Position numbers and translations under genes: made by a program. A stretch of DNA of 15,086 nt, from the NCBI GenBank assembly GCA_945861815.1, contig CAMAVV010000016.1, positions 1-15,086 of the forward strand, in the 5' to 3' direction. The stretch comes from Thermoflexus hugenholtzii JAD2. Lineage in GTDB: Bacteria > Chloroflexota > Dehalococcoidia > SHYB01. Each line of letters starts with the position of its first letter. The stretch's first letter is position 1. Under the pieces are notes generated by a model that was not told where the DNA came from, did no database searches, and saw only the letters and a list, made by a program, of their open reading frames with translations. This document shows, in pieces, positions 6,473 to 14,546 of this stretch.

Positions 6473-9400
6473 TTACTTCGCAGGAGCGAGATAGTCGCGC
6501 AGCGGCTTGACGCTATAGCCCTTCGCGCCACCGATGACGGCTTTGAGGGCCGCCTCCGCCGTGTCCAGGGATGTGAAGCAGGGAACGCGGCGCTCGACGG
6601 CAGCGCGGCGGATGTGGAAGCCATCGCGCATGGGAGCGGCGCCGCTGGAGATGGTGTTGATGACGGCGCGCACGGTGCCATCGCGAATGACGTCGACGAC
6701 GTTGGGGTGGCCTTCGCCAAGCTTCTTGGTGATGAGCGTGGCTTTCAGCCCAGCCGCCTCAATCGCAGCAGCGGTCCCCTCAGTGGCGTAGAGCATATAG
6801 CCAAGGGCAGCGAGCTTCCGAATCATCGGCATCGCTTCTATTTTGTCGCGGTCGGCGAGGCTGAGGAGGATGCCGCCTTCGGCGGGCAGCATCAGGCCGG
6901 CGGCCAGGATGGCCTTCACAAGGGCCGCTTCGAAGGTGGTATCGACGCCCATCACCTCACCGGTGGACTTCATCTCGGGGCCAAGATAGGTATCGACGCC
7001 GGAGAGCTTCTGCATGGAGAAGACGGGCGCTTTGATGGCGACCAGGGGCTTTTTCTTTTGAAGCCCCGGCTTGTAGCCTTGCTGGATGATGCTCTTGCCA
7101 AGCATGACGTTCGTCGCGACCTTCACCAAGGGGATGCCGGTGACCTTGGAGATGAAGGGGACGGTGCGGCTGGAGCGCGGGTTCACTTCGATGACGTAGA
7201 CCTGGGAGGGCTCTGTGCCTTTGCCCGGCATAATGATGAATTGGACGTTGAGAATGCCTTTGAAGCCAAGGGCCTTGCCGATGCGGTGGGTGTAGTCGAC
7301 CATGGTGTTCACTTCAGCATCGGTGAGAGTGATGCCGGGGTAGACGCACATGGCGTCGCCGCTGTGGACGCCCGCGCGCTCGATGTGCTCCATGATGCCT
7401 GGAATGAGGACGCTCTCACCATCGCTGACGGCATCGACTTCGACTTCTTTCCCCTGGAGATACTTATCGATAAGGATGGGGTGGCCGCCGCTGACCTCTT
7501 CAGCCATGCCCATGTACTTGGCCAGCTCGCTTTCGTTGTGGACGATCTCCATGGCGCGGCCGCCGAGAACGTAGCTGGGGCGCACGAGGACCGGAAAGCC
7601 GATGCGGTTCGCAACGACGACTGCATCGTGCAGGGTCCTGATGCCAGCGCCAGGAGGCGCAGGGATGCCGAGGCGGCTGAGGAAGTCTTCGAAGCGCTGG
7701 CGGTTGGAGGCGATGTCCAAAGGCTCTGCGCCTGAGCCGAGGGCCGGCAGGCCAGCGCGGGCAAGGGGCATGGCGAGGTTGATAGCAGTTTGTCCGCCGA
7801 ACTGCACACAGGTGGGCGGGCTGGCAGAGGGGTCGCTGCCGATGGTTTCGTTCTCGATGATGTCGCGCACGCGCTCTTCATCGAGGGCTTCGAAGTAGAG
7901 GCGGTCGCTGCTATCGAAGTCGGTCGAGACCGTTTCGGGGTTCGAGTTAATCATGATGCTTTGGACGCCAGCCTCGTGGAGTGCCCAGGCGGCGTGAACG
8001 CTGCAATAGTCGAACTCGATGCCTTGGCCGATGCGAATGGGGCCGCTGCCGATGACGATGGCCTTGGCAGCAGCACTGGGAATCGCTTCATTCTCCTGCT
8101 CATAGGTGCCGTAGAAGTATGGCGTGACGGCATCGAATTCGGCGGCGCAGGTGTCCACCATCTTGAAGACCGGGATGATGCCCAAGTCCTTGCGCAGGGT
8201 GCGTATCTGTTCAGCCAGACGGTCGGCCAGGGTGCCGATGGCCTCGTCAGAGAAGCCTTTGCGCTTTGCCTCACGCAAGAGTTCCGGGGTGAGCGGCTCG
8301 GAGAGAAGGCGACGCTCGAAGGCAACGATATTGGCGAGCTTCTGCAGGAACCAAGGATCGATGGCGGTGATCTTGCACAACTGGTCGATGGAGACGTTGC
8401 GGCGAAGGGCGGCGAGGAGGCCCCAAAGGCGCAGATCGTTCGGGTGAAGCGGGAGCATCTTCATATCGAGTTTGCCGTCTTTGAACCAGGCCGCGTCCTC
8501 CCAGAGAATGGATTTCTTTCCGAACTCCAGGGAGCGAACGGCCTTTTGGAAGGCCGCCTCGAAGGTGCGCCCGATGGCCATGACTTCGCCGGTGGCCTTC
8601 ATCTGCGTGCCGATGCGGCGGTCACCATAGGCGAACTTATCGAAGGGCCAGCGGGGAATCTTGACGACGCAGTAATCGAGGGCGGGCTCGAAGGCGGCGA
8701 CGGTCTTCTTGGTGACGGCGTTGGGAATCTCGTCGAGGCGTTTGCCGATGGCGATCTTGGTGGAGACGCGGGCGATGGGGTAGCCCGTGGCCTTGCTGGC
8801 GAGGGCGGAAGACCTGCTGACGCGAGGGTTCACTTCGATGACGGCGTAGGCGCGGCCATCCTCGGGGCGAGGGACGCCAGTGGCGGGATGGGGCGAGAGG
8901 GCATACTGGACGTTGCAGCCGCCTTCGATGCCGAGGGCGCGAATGATGCGGATGCTCGCCGAGCGCAGCATCTGGTACTCGTGGTCGGTGAGGGTTTGGC
9001 TGGGCGCGACGACGATGCTATCGCCGGTGTGCACGCCCATGGGGTCCATGTTTTCCATGTTGCAGACGATGATGCAGTTGTCCGCGCCATCGCGGATGAC
9101 TTCGTACTCGATCTCTTTCCAGCCTTCAAGGCTCCTCTCGATAAGCACCTGATGAATGGGGCTGGCGGACATACCGCTTTCGCAAAACTCCTCGTACTCT
9201 TCCCAGGTGTGGGCGATGCCGCCGCCGGTGCCGCCAAGGGTGAAGGCCGGGCGAATGACGAGGGGCAGGCCGATGCGCTTACCGACGGCCCTAGCCTGCT
9301 CCGTAGTTGTGACGGTTTCACTTTCAACGACCGGCTCGCCGATGGAGAGGAGCATGTCCTTAAAGAGCTGGCGGTCTTCAGCTTTTTGGATGCTTTCGAT

Positions 9401-9748
9401 GGGCGTGCCCAAAAGGCGGACGTTGTATTTCTTCAGGATGCCTGCCTCGGCGAGGTCAACGGCGAGATTCAGTCCGGTCTGCCCGCCGAGGGTCGGCAAG
9501 AGGCCATCAGGGCGTTCTTGCTTGATGATGCGCTCCAGCACCGGCACGGTGAGGGGTTCGATGTAGACGATATCGGCGATGCCTTCATCGGTCATGATGG
9601 TCGCCGGGTTGGAGTTGACGAGGACAGAGGTGACACCCTCTTCGCGAAGGGCCTTGCAGGCCTGGGCGCCTGCGTAGTCAAACTCGGCAGCCTGGCCGAT
9701 GACGATGGGCCCGGAGCCGATAACGAGAACTTTCTTAGGCTTTTCCAT
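6473..9748 (-). CDS. carB: Carbamoyl-phosphate synthase large subunit
   Basis: CarB makes carbamoyl phosphate from bicarbonate, ATP and ammonia channelled from CarA. With the start used here it is 1091 residues. The N-terminal carboxyphosphate half opens with KVLVIGSGPIVIGQAAEFDY, has GGQTGLN (about 88-94), a glycine-rich ATP-grasp loop FTLGGTGGG (about 169-177), MENMDPMGVHTGDS and the metal-binding EVNPRVSRSS. An oligomerisation region follows. The second ATP-grasp half repeats these motifs (IGSGPIRIGQGIEFDY, SYVLGGRAME, MEHIERAGVHSGDA, EVNPRSSRT). The last 150 or so residues form an MGS-like allosteric domain, normally the site for nucleotide effectors. The ATG at 9748 was chosen because the family N-terminus starts there and the in-frame ATG at 9799 lies inside the upstream gene. 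No strong Shine-Dalgarno is visible, so coupling to the upstream stop 11 nt away is likely. Confidence 0.97.
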   Translation of the reverse strand: MEKPKKVLVIGSGPIVIGQAAEFDYAGAQACKALREEGVTSVLVNSNPATIMTDEGIADIVYIEPLTVPVLERIIKQERPDGLLPTLGGQTGLNLAVDLAEAGILKKYNVRLLGTPIESIQKAEDRQLFKDMLLSIGEPVVESETVTTTEQARAVGKRIGLPLVIRPAFTLGGTGGGIAHTWEEYEEFCESGMSASPIHQVLIERSLEGWKEIEYEVIRDGADNCIIVCNMENMDPMGVHTGDSIVVAPSQTLTDHEYQMLRSASIRIIRALGIEGGCNVQYALSPHPATGVPRPEDGRAYAVIEVNPRVSRSSALASKATGYPIARVSTKIAIGKRLDEIPNAVTKKTVAAFEPALDYCVVKIPRWPFDKFAYGDRRIGTQMKATGEVMAIGRTFEAAFQKAVRSLEFGKKSILWEDAAWFKDGKLDMKMLPLHPNDLRLWGLLAALRRNVSIDQLCKITAIDPWFLQKLANIVAFERRLLSEPLTPELLREAKRKGFSDEAIGTLADRLAEQIRTLRKDLGIIPVFKMVDTCAAEFDAVTPYFYGTYEQENEAIPSAAAKAIVIGSGPIRIGQGIEFDYCSVHAAWALHEAGVQSIMINSNPETVSTDFDSSDRLYFEALDEERVRDIIENETIGSDPSASPPTCVQFGGQTAINLAMPLARAGLPALGSGAEPLDIASNRQRFEDFLSRLGIPAPPGAGIRTLHDAVVVANRIGFPVLVRPSYVLGGRAMEIVHNESELAKYMGMAEEVSGGHPILIDKYLQGKEVEVDAVSDGESVLIPGIMEHIERAGVHSGDAMCVYPGITLTDAEVNTMVDYTHRIGKALGFKGILNVQFIIMPGKGTEPSQVYVIEVNPRSSRTVPFISKVTGIPLVKVATNVMLGKSIIQQGYKPGLQKKKPLVAIKAPVFSMQKLSGVDTYLGPEMKSTGEVMGVDTTFEAALVKAILAAGLMLPAEGGILLSLADRDKIEAMPMIRKLAALGYMLYATEGTAAAIEAAGLKATLITKKLGEGHPNVVDVIRDGTVRAVINTISSGAAPMRDGFHIRRAAVERRVPCFTSLDTAEAALKAVIGGAKGYSVKPLRDYLAPAK

Positions 9749-9759
9749 CGTCGGTTGGG

Positions 9760-10440
9760 TTACATCCCTTTGAGATCGCCGGTGAACCTGCCAGGCCATT
9801 TGCCGCCGGGGTCGGCCTTCAAGATACGTTCGAGCCGGGTGTAGTCTTTCGCCTGCTCTTCGAAGGGGCGATTGGCGAGGGCGCGGCCGCTGGGGTGATA
9901 GAGGGGCACGACCTTCACGCCACGCCAGGGAATGGCAACGCCAACATCGTCCTTGAGGGAGAGCTTGTGCGGTTCAATGAGGCGCAGGGCATCGAGGGCC
10001 TTTTGCCCAAGAGTGACGACATATGGCGGCTGGATGATATCGAGGAGTTCCCTGAGGTAGTCGGAGCAGTTGCGAAGCTCTTGGGGCGAGGGCCTATCGT
10101 TGCGGCCCTGATCGTCCTTGGGATTGCACTGCACGGCGTTTGCGATGAAGAGGTCCTCGCGACGCAGGCCGGCATGGGGGAGCAGGCGCTCGAAGTTCTC
10201 GCCGCTGCGGTCGCCGCGGAAGGGGATGCGTGTCACGGCGGACCCGAAACGGCCAGGCGCTTCGCCAACGACCATCACCCTCGCCTCAAGCCTGCCGTTG
10301 AGGGGGCCAAGGACCGCCGAGTGGCGCTCCATGCGCGGGCAGCGTTTGCAATCGTAGGTGCGCTGGGCAAGGTTGCGGAACCAGAGGTATTGCTCCTCGG
10401 TCGCACCTTTCCGCAATGTAGGGGCTGACTTCGACATCAT
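9760..10440 (-). CDS. Uracil-DNA glycosylase, Fe-S family 4-like
   Basis: This base-excision repair enzyme would remove uracil from DNA. At 226 residues it shows motif A GEAPG (59-63), motif B HPSG (182-185) and four cysteines at 31, 34, 105 and 125 (CKRC, AVQCNP, RNCSDY) with the spacing of the 4Fe-4S ligands in family 4 enzymes. The segment after motif A (RFGSAVTRIPFRGDRSG) is longer than usual for family 4 and recalls family 5, so exact family membership is open; Glu60 in motif A favours family 4. Its ATG overlaps the carA stop by one base (TAATG), with AAGAAGAGA just upstream, and carB begins 11 nt after it. It is therefore translated as part of the pyrimidine operon. A second ATG follows immediately, so the start may be three bases later. 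Confidence 0.88.
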   Translation of the reverse strand: MMSKSAPTLRKGATEEQYLWFRNLAQRTYDCKRCPRMERHSAVLGPLNGRLEARVMVVGEAPGRFGSAVTRIPFRGDRSGENFERLLPHAGLRREDLFIANAVQCNPKDDQGRNDRPSPQELRNCSDYLRELLDIIQPPYVVTLGQKALDALRLIEPHKLSLKDDVGVAIPWRGVKVVPLYHPSGRALANRPFEEQAKDYTRLERILKADPGGKWPGRFTGDLKGM

Positions 10441-11564
10441 TATCTCTTCTTCTTGGGGCGCGATGCGCTGAGGTCGGCGCGCACCATCGCCAAGAACGTA
10501 TCGAACAGTTCGACATTGTCCAAGGGGCCAGGCGCAGCTTCGGAGTGATACTGGATGGAGATGACAGGCAACTCTTTGTGGCGCAAGCCTTCAACGGTGC
10601 CATCGTTCACGTTGATGTGGCTGACCTCAACAACTTGGGGCGTTTTATCGCCGTCCACCGCGTAGCCGTGGTTCTGCGCCGTGATGTAGACCCGGCCAGT
10701 CTTGATATCTTTCACCGGGTGATTGCCGCCGCGATGGCCGAACTTCAGCTTGAAGGTCGTGCCGCCAAAGGCATGCCCAAGGACCTGATGGCCGAGGCAG
10801 ATGCCAAAGATAGGGACCTTGCCGATGATGCCCTTGGCAGCGGTGATGGAATAGCCAAGGAGCGCGGGATCGCCAGGGCCAGGGGAGAGGAGGACGCCAT
10901 CAGGCTCCGTGGCGAGGATGTCTTCGGCGGAAGTTGCGGCGGGAACGACGCGGACGCGGCAGCCTCGCGACTGGAGGTTGCGGAGGATGTTGTACTTCAC
11001 GCCCATATCAACGACGGTGATATAAAGAGGCGACGTATCGCCTTTGGCAAGGTCGGGCTCAGCCCAGGCGTAGGGAGACTCCGTGGTGACAAGTTTGACG
11101 AAGTCGGTACTGTCATAGCGCGGCGCGCGCTGGAGGCGCGCGAGGGCCTTATCGGGCGCGTCATGGGTGACCATGCCCATCATGACGCCACGGGTGCGCA
11201 GACGCCGAGTGACGGCGCGGGAGTCGATACCGGCGATGCCAGGGACGCCCTGGGCGAGGAGGTAGTCGTGCAGGGTGCGCCGGCTCTGCCAGTGGCTCGG
11301 CTGTTCGCAGTCCTCTCGCACCACAAAGCCGCGCACCTGGATTCGCTTCGATTCAAAGTCTTCGGCGTTGATGCCGTAGTTCCCAATGAGGGGATACGTG
11401 GGCATGAGAATCTGCCCGCCGTAGGAAGGGTCGGTGAGCATCTCCTGATAGCCGGTCATGCTGGTGTTAAAGACGACTTCGCCGACGACCTCTGCGTTCG
11501 CGCCAAAGGCCGTTCCTTCGAAGATAGCGCCGTCTTCCAATATGAGATAGGCCTTATCCGGCAC
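10440..11564 (-). CDS. carA: Carbamoyl-phosphate synthase small (glutaminase) subunit
   Basis: CarA hydrolyses glutamine and passes ammonia to CarB. At 374 residues it has the expected length. The N-terminal CPSase domain shows LEDGAIFEGTAFG, GEVVFNTSMTGYQE (28-41) and PSYGGQIL. The class I glutamine amidotransferase domain has LLSPGPGDP (225-233), nucleophile Cys256 in GICLGHQ, GGNHPV, QNHGYAV and the His340/Glu342 pair in QYHSEAAPGP. The start codon is GTG (11562-11564), 11 nt inside the end of pyrC, with AGAGGCAGG upstream, so translation is coupled. The stop shares a base with the uracil-DNA glycosylase start. Separation of carA and carB by a repair gene is unusual; the two subunits normally lie side by side. 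Confidence 0.97.
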   Translation of the reverse strand: MPDKAYLILEDGAIFEGTAFGANAEVVGEVVFNTSMTGYQEMLTDPSYGGQILMPTYPLIGNYGINAEDFESKRIQVRGFVVREDCEQPSHWQSRRTLHDYLLAQGVPGIAGIDSRAVTRRLRTRGVMMGMVTHDAPDKALARLQRAPRYDSTDFVKLVTTESPYAWAEPDLAKGDTSPLYITVVDMGVKYNILRNLQSRGCRVRVVPAATSAEDILATEPDGVLLSPGPGDPALLGYSITAAKGIIGKVPIFGICLGHQVLGHAFGGTTFKLKFGHRGGNHPVKDIKTGRVYITAQNHGYAVDGDKTPQVVEVSHINVNDGTVEGLRHKELPVISIQYHSEAAPGPLDNVELFDTFLAMVRADLSASRPKKKR

Positions 11565-12885
11565 GGGTCGTTACCTGCCTCTGTTCTTGATAGACGACTG
11601 CTCCGCCATAGACCGTCGCGACGACTTTCCCCTTGAGCCGCTTGCCGTTGAGGGGCGAGTTCTTGCCTTTCGAGAGAAAGGACTTCACATCGACCTGCCA
11701 CTCAGCATCCGGGTCAAGGACGGCGATGTCGCCAGGTGCGCCGACGCGCAGTGTGCCGATGCCTTCCTTATCGCGGGCGATGATGCGCGCAGGGCCAAGG
11801 GTAAGGCGGTCGATAAGCAGAGGAAGGGCAATCTTGCCGGCGTGCACCAGGGACATGACGCTGCCGAAGGCCGTCTCAAAGCCGCTGATGCCAAAGGCTG
11901 CCTGGTCGTACTCGCAGAGCTTGTCCTCGGCGGCGTGAGGCGCGTGGTCGGTGGCGATAGCTTCGATGACGCCGTCGCGCAAGGCCTGGGCCAGCGCCTC
12001 GTTGTCGCGCAAGGTGCGCAGGGGCGGATTCACTTTTGTGTTCGTGTCGTACATGGCCCCAGCGGCGACAAGGTCATCTGTAAGCACCAAGTGATGGGGC
12101 GTCACTTCAGCAGTGACGCGGACGCCCTGGCTTTTGGCATGCCGCACCAGCTCAACGGAGCCCGCAGTGCTCATGTGGCAGATGTGGACGTGGCCGCCGG
12201 TGAGCTTCGATAAGATAAGATTGCGCGCGACCACCGTCTCTTCGCCCGCGCCAGGCATCCCGCGAAGGCCGAGACGGGTCGCAACACGCCCTTCGTTCAT
12301 GACGCCGCCGTGGCAGAGGTCGGTGTCCTCACAATGGTCCATGATAGGAAGGTCAAGCATGCGCCCGAGGGAGAGAGCGTGGCGCATCATCTGGGCATCG
12401 CCCACTGGACTGCCGTCGTCGGAAAAGCCCACCACTCCAAGTCGCGCTAGCTCCGCCATCTCAACAAGTTCCTTGCCTGCCCGGCCTTTGCTGACGGCAG
12501 AGATGACAAGGACGCGAACCGCCGCACTGCCCTGGGCGCGGGACTGCACGAACTCAATCGTGGAGCGGGAGTCCTGAGCGGGAACCGTGTTCGGCATGGC
12601 GCAGACGGTGGTGAATCCACCCTTGGCAGCGGCCTTTGCGCCCGTCGCGATAGTTTCTTTGTGCTCTTGCCCAGGCTCGCGGAGATGGGCGTGAAGATCG
12701 ACGAAGCCAGGGGAGACAACAAGACCCGTTGCATCAAAGACCGGCGTTCCCTCCGGAGCCGTGAACTTTCCGCCTTGTTTCACGGCCTCGACGCGCCCTT
12801 CTTTTATATAGATATCGGCTTTAGCGTCCAAGCTAGAGACCGGATCGATGACGCGACCGCCACGAATGAGAATCGACTTGTTCAT
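11554..12885 (-). CDS. pyrC: Dihydroorotase, type I
   Basis: This zinc enzyme cyclises carbamoyl aspartate to dihydroorotate, the third step of UMP synthesis. At 443 residues it is a full-length type I dihydroorotase of the amidohydrolase superfamily. Metal and active-site motifs are in place: HAHLREPG (His65, His67, Arg69), AMPNT (96-100), FSDDG (154-158), His184 in MDHCED, His237 in ICHMS, EVTPHHL (260-266) and Asp313 with His317 in ATDHAPH. The C-terminal GAPGDIAVLDP and GKRLKGKVVATVYGG close the composite beta domain. Its ATG overlaps the pyrB stop as ATGA, and its last 11 nt overlap carA. Type I dihydroorotases often associate with aspartate transcarbamoylase, which fits the gene order. 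Confidence 0.97.
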   Translation of the reverse strand: MNKSILIRGGRVIDPVSSLDAKADIYIKEGRVEAVKQGGKFTAPEGTPVFDATGLVVSPGFVDLHAHLREPGQEHKETIATGAKAAAKGGFTTVCAMPNTVPAQDSRSTIEFVQSRAQGSAAVRVLVISAVSKGRAGKELVEMAELARLGVVGFSDDGSPVGDAQMMRHALSLGRMLDLPIMDHCEDTDLCHGGVMNEGRVATRLGLRGMPGAGEETVVARNLILSKLTGGHVHICHMSTAGSVELVRHAKSQGVRVTAEVTPHHLVLTDDLVAAGAMYDTNTKVNPPLRTLRDNEALAQALRDGVIEAIATDHAPHAAEDKLCEYDQAAFGISGFETAFGSVMSLVHAGKIALPLLIDRLTLGPARIIARDKEGIGTLRVGAPGDIAVLDPDAEWQVDVKSFLSKGKNSPLNGKRLKGKVVATVYGGAVVYQEQRQVTTRAG

Positions 12886-13889
12886 GCGGCCACCCCGCTG
12901 GCGCCCACGAGGCGGTAAAGAAGCGCCATGCGCACCGCGACGCCGTTCTTCACTTGGGTTTCGACGAGGGAGCGGTCGCCATATGCGAGGCCGTGGCTCA
13001 CTTCGACGCCTTCGTTCATGGGCCCGGGATGCATCAGCATGGCCGTCGGCTTGGCCTTGTGCATACGCTCGTCGTTCACCTGGTAGGCGATGATGTAGTC
13101 GCGAAGATTCATCGAACCTTCGGTGGCGAGGCGTTCCCTTTGAATGCGCAGCGCCATCACCACATCGGCCCCTTCGACGGCTTTGTCCAAATCGAATTCG
13201 ATCGAAAGGCGTCCAGGCAACTCTCCGGAGTAGGCCTCGAGGGTCTCTTCGGGCAGGAGGGTCGGCGGCGCGGAGAGCGTCACATCGGCACCCATCTTCC
13301 TCAGGCCCCAGATGTTCGAGCGAGCGACGCGGCTGTGAAGCACATCGCCGACGATAACGACCTTCAGCCCAGCAACCTTCCCGAATTTCTCGCGCATGGT
13401 GTAGAGGTCGAGGAGGGCCTGGCTGGGGTGCGCGTGCCAGCCATCGCCAGCGTTGATGACGCTCAGGTCAGTGTGCTGGGCGAGGAGATAGGGCGCGCCT
13501 GACATCGAGTGGCGCATGATGATGATATTGGCGCCCATGGCCTGCATGGTGCGCGCTGTGTCGATGAGAGACTCACCTTTCTTGGCGCTGCTGTCGCTTC
13601 CTGAGAGATTGATGATGTCGGCGCTCAAGGCTTTTGCAGCGCGTTCGAAGGAGGCGCGGGTACGGGTGCTTGGCTCGAGGAAGAGGGTCAGGATCGTCTT
13701 TCCCCGAAGGGCAGGCACCTTGCTGATGGGGCGGTTGAGGACTTCAGCTAGGACGCCGGCAGTCTCGAGAATCTGAGATATCTCCTCAGGTGAGAAGTCG
13801 TCGAGGTCGAGCACGTGCTTACGCGGCGGGAGCGCAACCTTTTGGGCAGCATGTTGCTTTGCCTGTTCGACGGGCTTTACGGATGTCAT
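12882..13889 (-). CDS. pyrB: Aspartate carbamoyltransferase catalytic subunit
   Basis: PyrB joins carbamoyl phosphate and aspartate, the committed step of pyrimidine synthesis. At 335 residues, it has the carbamoyl-phosphate loop STRTR (74-78), the neighbour-subunit loop SSAKKGES (100-107), HPSQALLD (154-161), the aspartate-binding region LRIQRER (247-253) and HPGPMNEGVE (287-296). The N-terminus has about 25 extra residues before HVLDLDDFS, where most homologues begin. The upstream start is kept because GGAGGG lies 5 nt before it and it overlaps the pyrR stop as ATGA. There is no regulatory-chain gene (pyrI) in the window, consistent with control through PyrR. Confidence 0.97.
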   Translation of the reverse strand: MTSVKPVEQAKQHAAQKVALPPRKHVLDLDDFSPEEISQILETAGVLAEVLNRPISKVPALRGKTILTLFLEPSTRTRASFERAAKALSADIINLSGSDSSAKKGESLIDTARTMQAMGANIIIMRHSMSGAPYLLAQHTDLSVINAGDGWHAHPSQALLDLYTMREKFGKVAGLKVVIVGDVLHSRVARSNIWGLRKMGADVTLSAPPTLLPEETLEAYSGELPGRLSIEFDLDKAVEGADVVMALRIQRERLATEGSMNLRDYIIAYQVNDERMHKAKPTAMLMHPGPMNEGVEVSHGLAYGDRSLVETQVKNGVAVRMALLYRLVGASGVAA

Positions 13890-14449
13890 CGGTTCCCTCC
13901 AGATTCCTCTTTACCAGTAGACGCCTCCACGATGACCACTTGATCCTGGCCGTCGGTTTCCTTCAGCCTGACCTGAACCTCTTCCTGGTGCGCAGTCGGC
14001 ACGTTCTTGCCAACGTAGTCGGCCCTGATGGGAAGTTCGCGATGCCCGCGGTCGACAAGCACGGCAAGCTGAACCGTCTTCGGCCTGCCAAAGTCCATAA
14101 CTGCATCCATGGCGGCGCGGATGGTCCGCCCGGTGTAGAGCACATCGTCCACCAAGACGACGCGCTTGCCCTGGAGGCTCACTGAGATGTCTGTCTTTCG
14201 CAGTTGAGGACTTGGCCCCTGGGATAAGTCGTCGCGGTAGAGGCCGATATCGAGGGAGCCGATGGGAACGTCGGCGTCCTCGAACTCTTTGATGAGCGCC
14301 GCAAGACGCCGGGCGATAGGCACGCCGCGCGACATGATGCCCACAAAGACGAGACCTTCGGTACCTCGATTGCGCTCGACGATCTCATGGGCGATGCGGC
14401 GCATGGCTCGCAGGACCTCATCCGCCGAGAGGATGACCTTCTCAGGCAT
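13886..14449 (-). CDS. pyrR: PyrR, pyrimidine operon RNA-binding regulator / uracil phosphoribosyltransferase family
   Basis: PyrR binds a stem-loop in pyr mRNA when UMP is abundant and shuts down the operon; many members also make UMP from uracil and PRPP. The 187 residues show the PyrR start (ILSADEVLRAMRRIAHEI), the region FVGIMSRGVPIARRLA (35-50), SLDIGLYRDDL (65-75) and the PRPP loop VVLVDDVLYTGRT (97-109), followed by the family sequence VLVDRGHRELPIRADYVGKN. It is first in the operon it regulates, as in bacilli. Its Shine-Dalgarno AGGAGG (14464-14459) lies 9 nt from the ATG and inside the 3' arm of the leader terminator. An upstream 33-codon ORF overlaps its first 8 nt. Confidence 0.96.
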   Translation of the reverse strand: MPEKVILSADEVLRAMRRIAHEIVERNRGTEGLVFVGIMSRGVPIARRLAALIKEFEDADVPIGSLDIGLYRDDLSQGPSPQLRKTDISVSLQGKRVVLVDDVLYTGRTIRAAMDAVMDFGRPKTVQLAVLVDRGHRELPIRADYVGKNVPTAHQEEVQVRLKETDGQDQVVIVEASTGKEESGGNR

Positions 14450-14543
14450 AAAAAAAGACCTCCTGCAACACTCGCAGAAGGTCTCGACCGTTCTCTATTG
14501 TATGCGGGCAGGCTGAGCCCGCTTGTGCCACGTAGGCGTACAT
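14442..14543 (-). CDS. Putative 33-residue pyr leader peptide
   Basis: A short ORF begins at ATG 14543-14541 in the pyr leader and ends at TGA 14444-14442, overlapping the first 8 nt of pyrR in another frame. The peptide begins MYAYVAQAGSACPHTIENGR and ends LQEVFFYA. Its Shine-Dalgarno AAGGA (14555-14551) lies 7 nt before the ATG, an ideal spacing, and falls in the purine bulge of the PyrR-binding loop. The ORF covers both arms of the terminator; the U-tract is read as Phe-Phe-Tyr. Ribosomes on it would melt the hairpin and expose the pyrR ribosome site. No homologue is recognised and conservation could not be tested, so both its translation and its role are inference from the layout. Confidence 0.5.
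   Translation of the reverse strand: MYAYVAQAGSACPHTIENGRDLLRVLQEVFFYA
14450..14484 (-). terminator. Intrinsic terminator / attenuator overlapping the pyrR ribosome-binding site
   Basis: In the transcript, AGACCTTCTGC (14484-14474) pairs with GCAGGAGGTCT (14466-14456): 11 bp with one U-G wobble and a 7-nt loop GAGTGTT. A run of seven T (14456-14450) follows and ends directly at the pyrR ATG. The 3' arm contains the pyrR Shine-Dalgarno AGGAGG, so the same hairpin can stop transcription and mask translation. Confidence 0.9.
14504..14522 (-). promoter_or_regulatory. Central leader hairpin
   Basis: GCGGGC (14522-14517) and GCCCGC (14509-14504) form a perfect 6-bp GC stem with a 7-nt loop between the PyrR-binding loop and the terminator. 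No U-tract follows, so it is not a terminator. It lies within the leader ORF and may be a pause or spacer structure. Confidence 0.5.
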
Positions 14544-14546
14544 ATC

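Noticed and set aside
6614..7735. Open frame of 373 codons on the + strand
   Set aside because: Same shadow effect opposite the 3' half of carB.
9749..9799. Upstream ATG for carB
   Set aside because: It lies inside the glycosylase gene and the added 17 residues are not part of the CarB family.
7790..9844. Long open frame of 684 codons on the + strand
   Set aside because: It is antisense to carB, is rich in Gly, Ala, Asp, Glu and Val as expected from the complement of GC-rich codons, and shows no recognisable domain; carB on the other strand is unmistakable.
10545..11636. Open frame of 363 codons on the + strand
   Set aside because: Antisense to carA and the end of pyrC; no domain and no ribosome site.
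14497..14502. Second TACAAT in the pyr leader as a promoter for pyrR
   Set aside because: No -35-like hexamer at suitable distance, and a start here would skip the PyrR-binding loop.
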